Source: Micropterix aruncella
Lineage: Eukaryota > Arthropoda > Insecta > Lepidoptera > Micropterigidae
Direction of reading: 5' to 3'
NCBI GenBank assembly: GCA_944548615.1
Contig: OX155952.1
Span: 29,227,458 to 29,291,457 of the forward strand
DNA: 64,000 nt
The stretch's first letter is position 1. The number at the start of each line of letters is the position of its first letter. The notes below the pieces were generated by a model. The model saw only the letters and a program-made list of their open reading frames with translations. It did no database searches and was not told the origin of the DNA. Of this stretch, positions 49,486 through 58,700 are shown in pieces. The position numbers were made by a program, and so were the translations under genes.

Positions 49486-49639
49486 GGTAATACCAAGTGC
49501 AGATTTTGCAGGGCAACAAATGGTTTGTTCCTGGATAATATACTGCGGCTAGACGATGTTCTACAACCAGTAAAAACAATTCTACAACCTGTTTCGGGTT
49601 CCATTCTCAAACTTATTTCATGTGCTTGTAAGAGGAGCT

Positions 49640-49865
49640 GTTCCACTCGGCAGTGTACACAATATGAAATCGGAGACTATCGCGGTTGTTTGTTATCATT
49701 ATAAATAATATTAAAAACGAATTTACCGCGTTAAGTTTGTAACACCCAACGTTGCAGCCGCCGTTGTCTAGGGTAGGCTTTCTACCCTTGACAACGGCGG
49801 CTGCAACGTCGCCGAAACGTCGCATACTACAAACTTCACGCGGTAAATTCGTTTTTTATCTTATT
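49640..49865. repeat. Fold-back repeat E, copy 3 (best preserved)
   Basis: Outer arms taccgcgttaagtttgta and tacaaacttcacgcggta pair. Inner arms gcagccgccgttgtc and gacaacggcggctgc pair exactly. The external mark actatcgcggttgttt precedes it. The whole can fold into a long stem. Confidence 0.75.
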
Positions 49866-49869
49866 TATA

Positions 49870-52340
49870 GTGCACATAATGTATACAAAGTAGTGTGAAA
49901 TGTTCTGTCATTTGCAAAGTATGTGAGGGCGCAACGTGCGATAACACAACAGCGGCGAATGCTGTAGCTTTCCACTAATTGTGAAAACGCCCAAATTTTC
50001 CACTTTGATGAACTTGACATTTGGTCAGAAAGTGACAGTGATAATGGAGACAATACAATTTATGGATTTTAACCCTTAAATGTATATTGTGGTCAATTGT
50101 CTACATACATGTTCACTTAATTTTATTCAAAAACCTTAATGTGTCCGTTTCCGAACGAACGTTGATAACCATAAACAATAAATCATGTGTGAAAGATAAA
50201 AAATTACATTAATTTTGGCGGGTAAGTTATATCGTTTTTTAACATTTAAATGTGGTGGGTGATGATGTTCAGTGTGTTACTTGAAGAGATAGTTTCTATT
50301 GTCGAGTTCCCTATAAAGGAGTGACTTATCTATTTGTAAAAAAAAATACTTCTCATTTATTGTCAGATAAGCTATGAATGGTTCATCTTGTATTTGAAAA
50401 TTGTATTAGATACAAGCTAGATTTTTGGAATAGCTAGATGGAGAAATAGAAACTAAGCGTAATTTATTTATTTATTTATTTTATTTTTATTCGTTACATA
50501 AACATTCAAACGCAATAGCACAAAAGAAATATAATGTACAATTCAGAAAATACCGCTATATCCTTCTAAATTTAGGCATACATCTCTCTGTGCCCAGGCC
50601 AAATTAAGCATAAATTATATGTTAAAGTGCATAAAATTATTCCTAATGTGCCAAGTACCTACATAAAGTGAAACCGAGCCCGCCTTGCTAGGCACTCCTG
50701 TGATAAGGCGAGCTCACTTCCTGGGTCTTATTGGAGTGCCACGGTTGTGTCAGTAAAAATAACAAATTAAATTGTATATACATATATTACCTAATAATTT
50801 TAACCGCCGATCATATCAAACATAATGCGATACCGCCATTTTTCCGTTCCGACGGCTGCCGAACGCATTCCTACGAACTTCGTTTTTATTATTGTAAGCC
50901 CAGCATAATGAAGGTAGGCAAATAATTACGTATCCGACCCGAAGTCTTCACAGATTGACGATTTTCAGGGGTTCATAACTGGCGTTATTATATCGAAGAT
51001 GCAATTAATCATGCGTATATTTGTTTCCTATAAAAGTAGTTTTCTAAGTATAAATTAACCTAAAAATTATGTAAATAAGTACTTTATTTGAATTAAATTA
51101 TTTTACAAGAGATTAAATAAAGTTTATATTACTATTGGATTTATAATTTATATTACAGGAAATTAAATTAAATTTTATTACTTTGTATACCAGAAATTTT
51201 GGAAATAAATATATACACACTCATACATACATACTCAGACATACATACTCAAATGGTTTTCTACTTCTTTTATTTTAAATGGCCAGTTCCAGAAACTTTG
51301 AGTATCCCCACTTATAGGCCATGATGAACATGGTGCAGTTTTAAGGCGACATGATACCTGGGAACAACCATATCTGAAGAATTTTAGTTTTATGAGTTTT
51401 TTGAAAAATGTAAGCATTAATTAAAAAAAGTTTCTAAGTGAATCCCTCTATAAGGAACAAATTTAAAATTTGGACTCAAAAAAGTTGCTCATTGCCCTGG
51501 ACATTAAAGCTTTAAACTGACTTCGAAAACTTTCAGGGGCGTTTACTCCTACAATGTAAGCGGTGAGTGTGTTTTATTATAATTTCATTATATTGACTGG
51601 TTAATTCTCTAGGGCAGCACTTATTCACATTTTTTATTTAGGCCATAAATTAATTACAATTAACTAAAACGTGAGAGCGCTCTGAGAGTTACGCTAAATA
51701 TGCTTTGCCATTAACACCCTTATACCACCACTGCGTAAAGATAGTTATTCTGTGCTAGCCCTGCTATATGGCATTTAGTATGCGCCTAGTAGCCGGCGCG
51801 AGCAGACGTAGAATCTGCGCTTGACGCTTCGTCAACGCTGGATTTTTATTGGTCAAACCCTACAAAATTGACCCCGCCTAATTTTTCGCGTGTTCGGATA
51901 TTTTTCGGAGGTGTCATGTCGCCTTAAAATTAGATGCAAACTTCCAGGTTGTAAAGGATTTTCACAGACTTAGTGTAGGTTGCTTTATTTCACAACAAAA
52001 ATCGCAATTGCATTGCTGTATTTCATTCATAAATAATATGGAAATTCCTATACTAATGAATATAATAAATGCAACATGACTATTTGTTTACGTCTACAGT
52101 AATTTCAGTAACAAACGCATAGTGTTGTCGATAGTTTACAAGTCTACATACAAGTTACAAGTCGACATACAAGTATTTTCAAAATAAATATACCACATTA
52201 TTACTTACCTGATTTTTTACCTAACCTGTGACTACTCTTCTATAATAAACAATTTTATTTAATTCAAAACTAATAATCATGGATTTAAGGGTTAAAGAAT
52301 TTGTATTTTTTTAAATCTATAATTAAACTGATGTTGGCTC
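49870..52340. other. AT-rich spacer with LINE-tail-like block
   Basis: A tttatttatttatttatttt stretch at 50,462 followed by cgttacataaac resembles a reversed LINE tail. A doubled acaagt(c)…acatacaagt phrase lies at 52,138-52,175. No gene is recognised. Confidence 0.35.
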
Positions 52341-52427
52341 TTACGGACGCGTAGACGAATCGCTCTCCTGTCAATTCTGAAATGTTGAAGGAGTAAATGG
52401 CCGCGCCTAATGCTGCATACATACTAC

Positions 52428-52453
52428 CATTGATTTTATATATAAAATCAATG
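52428..52453. repeat. Perfect 26-bp palindrome
   Basis: The 13-bp half-site cattgattttata is followed directly by its reverse complement. The same half-site forms a 12-bp-arm palindrome at 55,442-55,468 around a 3-nt spacer. Confidence 0.75.
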
Positions 52454-52916
52454 ATACTACTGAAGAAAGGTAACATGAAACGTGACATGAAATGAAAGAA
52501 TTTGCCGTCCACATTAGTGCAATGTATCTTGCAATGTAACACACGTTGTAACAAATTATAATAGTCTGAATGCCTGGCGCGAGCGAACTGTGCATTTCAT
52601 GCGCTCGCTTCGAGCATTTCAAGTCGCGCGCGGAGCGATCCGTGATTTGTCGGTTTTTCCAACAAACACAAATGAGAGCGAATGCAAATATCTCAATTTC
52701 GAAAAAAATGTTGGTTACTTTATTTTGCTTTTTTTAAACTTTATTTAGCCGTTTCTAAACTATACACAGGGTGAGTTTTTAAATAGTGACATCCTTGTAG
52801 TGGGTTAATCAGTACGACAAACTAACCAACTTTTGATAAGATTTTTTGAAAAAAAACTTTTTTTTTAAATATTTGTTTTTGTTTATAGTATAAAAATCAA
52901 GGAGCTCGATGTGATG

Positions 52917-52977
52917 TCTAGCGGTAGGTAAAATATCACTAATATTATTTATTAGCGATAATACACCTACCGCTAGA
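52917..52977. repeat. 13-bp inverted repeats around a 35-nt AT-rich core
   Basis: Arms tctagcggtaggt (52,917-52,929) and acctaccgctaga (52,965-52,977) are exact reverse complements. This is a compact MITE-like or solo hairpin. Confidence 0.7.
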
Positions 52978-52999
52978 TAACGCAGCGCGCTCAACGTTT

Positions 53000-53800
53000 C
53001 TCAACCTTTTCTGCAATAGATAGAATTTACGAATTTGACAAAAAAATTTTTTTTTTTCAAACACTTTTTTTTTTTTTAATTATTTATTAATAGTTGCTTC
53101 TTTTGTCGTATTGATTCAGCCACTGCAATAATGTCACTAATTAAAAACTCACGCTGCATACACCAATTCTAAGGATAAAGAAAGTACCTAAAATGTAATA
53201 TTCTTTGCAAAAACAAAGTAAGCAACATTCAGTTACTTCTTTCTTCACTTGAAATCGGCGTACTTTGTTTTTAATTAAACAATGCATTGAAAAATGCAGT
53301 TACTGTATTTTTCCGACCTCTTGATCCCCGAATTCATAAAAGATTTTTCGAAGTTACTAAAGTTTGGTACCTGTAGAAGTGCCCCCTTGATTCCAAATAT
53401 GCAAAAAATGTCATTTCGAAAAAAGAAATATTTACTGTGTCTAAGGTAAATATAAGGTAAGTAAATTAATGGTAAGGTAACACAGTAATTATATGTTTAT
53501 ACCTTAATTAAGGTATATATTACACAGTAATAATATTTTTCTTTGAAATGCCATTTTTTAAGGCTTAGACTACCGTATTTTAAACTATTTCGAGTACGAC
53601 TGAGTACATAAAACACTCATTTTTGGGCACTTGGTGTGACATGACACAGATGACATTATGCAAAGCCACAAGTATAGTTTTATAACTTATTACAGGCCTT
53701 TTGTTTTCAGTTTTGAGACATGCTTCTCTTCGCTTTTTACCTTCGCTTTTTACTTCGATCAAAAACTAATACGACCTAATACGACCACATTGATGTAGGT
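53000..53800. other. AT-rich spacer upstream of tRNA cluster
   Basis: No supported gene. The earlier exons of the Roc2 gene, expected on this strand, could not be found here. Confidence 0.35.
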
Positions 53801-53807
53801 CGCCAAC

Positions 53808-53880
53808 GGTCCTGTGGCGCAACGGATAACGCGTCTGACTACGGATCAGAAGATTCCAGGTTCGAATCCTGGCAGGATCG
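53808..53880 (+). tRNA. tRNA-Arg (anticodon ACG)
   Basis: A 73-nt cloverleaf. Acceptor GGTCCTG pairs with CAGGATC, with discriminator G. The D-arm has GCGCAACGGATAACGC, the anticodon loop is CTACGGA with ACG at 53,841-53,843, and the T-arm is CCAGGTTCGAATCCTGG. A- and B-box promoters are intact. A Pol III terminator (TTTTT) follows at about 53,885. It looks functional. Confidence 0.95.
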
Positions 53881-53949
53881 AAACATTTTTACCATTTTAT
53901 CCTTTTATCATTTTCTTTACAAAATTGTGATTCTGCTACTCTTTTTCAC

Positions 53950-54069
53950 GCTAGAAGGCGCAGCGGCGACGGCCCAGGAGATGTGAAGTGAGCGACGCAT
54001 CACGCTTGCAGCATTTCCACCCGCGGCTCACTTTACACCTCATTAGGACGTCGCCGCCGCGCCCTCTAG
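53950..54069. repeat. Imperfect ~45-bp-arm inverted repeat between two tRNA genes
   Basis: The left arm ctagaaggcgcagcggcgac…aagtgagc pairs with the right arm, whose reverse complement is cctagagggcgcggcggcgac…aagtgagc. The element is about 119 bp and GC-rich in AT-rich surroundings. It probably is a small MITE inserted between tRNA-Arg and tRNA-Trp. Confidence 0.7.
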
Positions 54070-54138
54070 GCGATCGCTACAAAAGTTTCAACACACATCC
54101 CTATAGTAGTAAAAATCGGAAAAAAAACCATTCAAGTT

Positions 54139-54210
54139 TGACCCCGACGTGATTTGAACACGCAACCTTCTGATCTGGAGTCAGACGCGCTACCGTTGCG
54201 CCACGGAGTC
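54139..54210 (-). tRNA. tRNA-Trp (anticodon CCA)
   Basis: A 72-nt cloverleaf on the minus strand. Acceptor GACTCCG pairs with CGGGGTC, with discriminator A. The anticodon loop is CTCCAGA with CCA at 54,176-54,178, and the T-arm TTCAAAT lies in a GCGTG/CACGT stem. A run of seven T on the sense strand at 54,121-54,127 terminates it. It looks functional. Confidence 0.95.
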
Positions 54211-54392
54211 CGGCGGTCGACACCCCCGAATAAGTGTATAAATAAGTCTCATTCGTATGCCTTTTCATATCGTCGTGGAAATTAAAACTCGTGCTGCCAT
54301 CTGCAATAGTTCGTCTTAACTAGTCCACTGGCAAAGTCATTGTTGAAAATTGCCTGCGGTTATATACAGTTTGTTGGCAAGGGCGCTCAACA

Positions 54393-54465
54393 GCCCCTGT
54401 GGCCTAATGGATAAGGCATCGGCCTCCTAAGCCGGGGATTGTGGGTTCGAGTCCCACCAGGGGTA
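54393..54465 (+). tRNA. tRNA-Arg (anticodon CCT)
   Basis: A 73-nt cloverleaf. Acceptor GCCCCTG pairs with CAGGGGT (one G-T pair), discriminator A. The anticodon loop is CTCCTAA with CCT inside, and the T-arm is GTGGGTTCGAGTCCCAC. The T8 terminator at 54,470-54,477 ends about 28 bp before the 3' splice site of the Roc2 exon, so this Pol III gene lies at the very end of a same-strand Pol II intron. Confidence 0.95.
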
Positions 54466-54505
54466 AAGGTTTTTTTTCGTTATTTTATTTTATTTTTTGT
54501 TTCAG

Positions 54506-54719
54506 ATGCTTGTCTTCGATGCCAAGCAGAAAGCAAGAAAGATTCGTACGGAAAGCAGGACTGCGTAGTCGTCTGGGGAGAATGCAATCACAGCTTCCAC
54601 TACTGCTGCATGTCGCTCTGGGTAAAGCAAAACAACAGATGTCCTCTGTGTCAACAGGAATGGTCTATCCAACGTATGGGAAAGTGAAATGTTTTAATTT
54701 TTAAACAAAAAAAAATAAA
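54506..54719 (+). CDS. Roc2: RING-box protein 2 (Roc2/RNF7), last coding exon plus 3' UTR
   Basis: Roc2/Rbx2/RNF7 is the RING-H2 subunit of cullin-RING ubiquitin ligases (chiefly CUL5). It recruits the E2 and works in cytoplasm and nucleus. The exon starts after the acceptor tttttgtttcag (AG at 54,504-54,505) in phase 1 and ends at a TGA at 54,685-54,687. It encodes about 60 residues: ACLRCQAE (zinc ligands), CVVVWGECNHSFHYCCMSLW, VKQNNRCPLCQQEW and the C-terminus SIQRMGK. The spacing is that of Roc2, not Roc1. The N-terminal exon(s), expected to hold a KKWNAVAMWSWD-like segment, were not found upstream, so only a partial gene is visible. A 4-residue SYGK-type insert lies between CQAESKKD and QDCVVV relative to vertebrate RNF7. 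An AATAAA is at 54,714-54,719. Confidence 0.92.
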
Positions 54720-54929
54720 GATTTCGCAATTAAATTAAATATTTTATTATTGTTATGGTAAATATTGCGAGGCGAAGATTTAAATTGAGTAATATGAGAG
54801 CCGCGCTGTTAGCGCGCTCGAGCGGCCAGTAGCATCTTAGCCCTTCGTGACTCAGTCGGTAACGGGTCTGCGTCGGCAAACGGCACATACCTGGAAATGA
54901 TAAAACGATTTTAGCAACCAATGCACAAC

Positions 54930-55003
54930 GGCGCCGTGGCTTAGTTGGTTAAAGCGCCTGTCTAGTAAACAGGAGATCGGGGGTTCGAATCCCCCCGGGG
55001 CCT
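54930..55003 (+). tRNA. tRNA-Thr (anticodon AGT)
   Basis: A 74-nt cloverleaf. The anticodon loop is CTAGTAA with AGT at 54,964-54,966, and the T-arm is GGGGGTTCGAATCCCCC. Acceptor GGCGCCG pairs with CGGGGCC except for one G-G mismatch at the fourth pair, where animal tRNA-Thr usually keeps a pair. Discriminator T. A T7 terminator lies at 55,028-55,034. It is probably functional, but the mismatch leaves some doubt. Confidence 0.88.
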
Positions 55004-55039
55004 ACGATCGTCCGTGATCGTGTCGACTTTTTTTAATTC

Positions 55040-55780
55040 TATAAATAATTTCAAAATTTTATACGTTAAAAATAAATAAATTAGGATTTCGAGATATTCA
55101 TTTTCAAAATAAAAAATATTTCGTCTGCCTTACAGGGTTTTTTTTCATAAATAAAACTAATCAAGAAAATACAAATAAAAAAATGTTTTTTTCTTTTTGT
55201 TATTTGATATGTTTTTTTACAAGAATACACAAACATCTCGGTTAAACATGTTAAAAAGTTTTTTGATTTAGGACTTTGTTACTGAGGAAATGCGTCTTTT
55301 ATGTTCAACTGTCAGATATTCTTGCTATCTGGTTGCTAACCAGGTTTGTTCTTAGTAACCATTAAAATCAATGTTAGTAACAAAGGCCAAAATTAAAAAT
55401 CTTATAGGTGATTTTCGACTCGAGCAAAAACTGTCTAATATCATTGATTTTATAGTATAAAATCAATGCTAATATCAAAAAAACTTTTGATGAAAAAAAT
55501 GTGTTTGAAAAGAAATATGTTGTTGATTATGTAGTTTTATCTGCAGAATCACACACTCGTCTGGTGTTCACCAATAAATACTGACATCCTTACTGTCAAA
55601 AGAACTTCCTGTCATGACCAAATTTTAAAATTGGTCATTCTCATTTTTTTAATCTAGTTTGGTGTCGTAAAATAGGTGTCTAGGTGGTGACTGATTCTAT
55701 CTATGACTGAAGCCTACCTTCTATTACTACCATAACTGTCACGGAAATGTGGTGATGCCCAGTCAACATGTTGTTTTAGA
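55040..55780. other. AT-rich convergent intergenic/3' region with palindrome
   Basis: Lies between the Roc2 exon (+) and exon 8 of the vWA-like gene (-). It contains the palindrome cattgattttat-agt-ataaaatcaatg at 55,442-55,468. No convincing additional exon was found, although the vWA-like gene should continue here or further left. Confidence 0.4.
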
Positions 55781-55790
55781 TTTCACATAC

Positions 55791-58700
55791 CTGTACATGT
55801 TTTGGTCGGTCGTCTTATAGTCACACTAAAATACATGGGATGACAAAATACGCCTTCACACGGTTGATTTAATTCGAATAGTATGGTATTTTCATTTTCC
55901 AGCGCAGTACAGTTTAACATCGGACCATTGAGGTTTCTATGTGTGCAGATGGTTAAATCTCCGCCTTCCAAGTACCATAAAACTAAAAAGATATTAAGGT
56001 AATATTATTATTGTATATTCAATATTATTATTGCATATTCAAAACTAAACACTGGTGTGTGACCAAAATATGTGCAAATAAATAATATTTATCCTTGCAG
56101 AGCTTTTGTAACAAAATTATTTTTGAATAATATAAATCATATATAATCATCATTATAAATATTATAAATTAATGATTATAAACGATTAATTATATAAATT
56201 ACATTAATTAAAATACAATATTAAATTCAATATTAATATAAATTACATATTAAATTACATTAATCATTATAAATCCTATATTATCAATAATAATAATCAT
56301 AAACCCCAGTATTTTATTGACAAACTCTACAACACGCGTTTTTCGTTAGCGTACATACTATACCTATTACTGTAGAGTAGCACCAGGCGAAGGATGTCAC
56401 AGGACTAATGTCTGTGGTGGGGAGACCGAACGCTGGTCCCCGCACCTTAGCCACCGCTTACATTTAGCTCAGTCCCCAACTGTACACACCTGTTATATAT
56501 ATTTTTAAATACATATTGGGACAAAAAATCCATTTAAATTTCATCAATAAGTAGTACTATTGATTATTTATATCAAAATCTTATTTATAATCAATATTAC
56601 TAAAATTTACTACTGGCATTGATATTACCCGCTCGAAAGCCAGCCTTCGCGTGCAAAATACTGCACTGCAACTTTTTGGACTATTTTGTCAATAAATACT
56701 ACTAATATCGTTTTTTCATGAATTCCTTCATGTTACCTAGTACCTAATTAATCTTGTTAATCGTGTATATTATGTATTTATATAATATGTATGGGGGCCG
56801 GCCGAAACCGTTACGCGTGGATCTGTCAAATGATGCAAAGTGCCTATAGGCACTGTTGGCATCCGACGGGTTAATCAATGCTACCGGGTATAATATTACA
56901 TGGCTAATTTAAGTTCGTTTTTGTTTCATTTAGATTTTTCAAGCTTTTTTCAACATACCCATAATGCTATTTAAACTATATCCTAGTCGTCTGGATATTG
57001 TTGAATTGATCAATAGTTAGAAGTTGCCAGGATGTTTTCAGCATCTTCCTCGTGTGGTATAGTGGCGTTAGAGTTTTATTCAAGACAAGATTAACTGGAC
57101 ACTTGAGATGTCTTGTAAAAAACTACTAGCTGCCAAAACGTAGTATCCTATCCTAAAGGTTAACTCCAAACGGAGATTTCCTACCAAAATTAAAATGAAA
57201 ATAAAATAAAATAAAATAAAACTGGTAGTTAGGGGGCGAGGCTGCCCGCTGGACCTTCCCTCGCCGTAAGGCGTTGGCCTCTAATGGGTTTGTTGGCGGA
57301 GCTAGACTGTAGATTGTCTTGTCTCTAAGTCTTTTACGCTCAATCCCCACGGCTGAACGAATGATCACATGTCGTTATACTAGCCTGGGGTGACGGGTTC
57401 GCCCGCTGCAGTCGACACCTCCCCTACTGAGCAATCTAATACCCTTATATATATATATATAATCAATGATAATACTTAGTCCGATAATGATTTTCAAAGT
57501 TAACTAAAAAGTTAATTGTTTAAGAAAAATGTAACATTGTTAATATCCGGTTTAGTGCCCAACTCCGGCCAATCGTGTCATTCAATAAATATATTTTGCC
57601 TTTATAGTTACTTACTTTGATGTTAATCACAATTTCATAACGAAAATAATACGGATGAATTCGATAGACACGTCTCTCCCCCGGCAGCACGAAGTCATCG
57701 AACGGTTGGTGCCTGCTCAAATTTGTTGAACAAGTAACCGGTATCAATTTTTTTGGGTAGATAGTCTTGGACAATGCGCCTCGCAATATTCCAACATTTT
57801 CCATGAAATTAGCACTGTCCGAGTGCAGAAAAGTATCCGAGAGTTCATGTTGATCGATTGTGATGTCTTTGTAACCTGGCTGATCGGGCAGCAGATGGAT
57901 TATGTATAAATCGTGGTAGAACTGCCTTAGAGTTTGTATTATTGTTTTCGATCGGTCCAAGTCGTTTGTGCCGACTCGTGTCGTCGGTGCTGCCACCAGC
58001 AAAACCGTCGATAAAGACGCATACGAAGGCTCCACCATCTCTTCGTCCACTTTATCTTTCATGAACGATATTAGCGTCGTTAGAACGTTGGGTAGCGATA
58101 GTCTATCAGGCCCTGAAAGTAGTCGAAAGTTTGTAAATGAATCATTAATAATAGAAGGGACGCAGCAGTCAATTCGACCGCTCACAGGTGTTGGAGCTCA
58201 CAAGAATCATGTGACTTTTGTATACACTGACAGAGGCGATATAAACTCAATATATACCTAGAACCTAGAGCCAGCGGTCAAAATGTAAATAACTTTAACA
58301 CTGTGATTAAATAATCCTATATATTGATATAGAACATAATATAATATATAAATTACCTATCACCATTTGACGGTTGTACCCCACGCCGACCAACCAACCG
58401 ATGTAAGAACGACCGACAAGGAACAGCGATTATGCACCCGGATCGTGGTAGCATGAATTTATCATGGTAGTATGAATGTATCATGGTAGTATGAATGTAT
58501 CATAGTAGTATGATGTATCATGGTAATGTGAATGTATTATGGTAGTATGAATGTGTAAGGAAATATCACTTGGTAATGCTTCAAATAATATTAAATGATA
58601 ATGTATAATTCTTAACCCCTCCTCTCGCGAAGTAAAAATTCAGCTATCACTTTTGCCCGCGACATTTTTACGCGTAAAATCGACGCGAGTCGACGACCTT

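Noticed and set aside
54441..54704. 87-codon plus frame overlapping the Roc2 exon in another frame
   Set aside because: The Roc2 frame carries an intact RING-H2; this one starts inside a tRNA gene and has no motif.
54838..54895. Fifth tRNA gene in the cluster
   Set aside because: The phrase tcgtgactcagtcggtaac recalls a D-arm, but no anticodon stem, T-arm or acceptor pairing follows.
57968..58261. 97-codon plus-strand frame
   Set aside because: Antisense to exon 7 of the vWA-like gene, which has splice and phase support.
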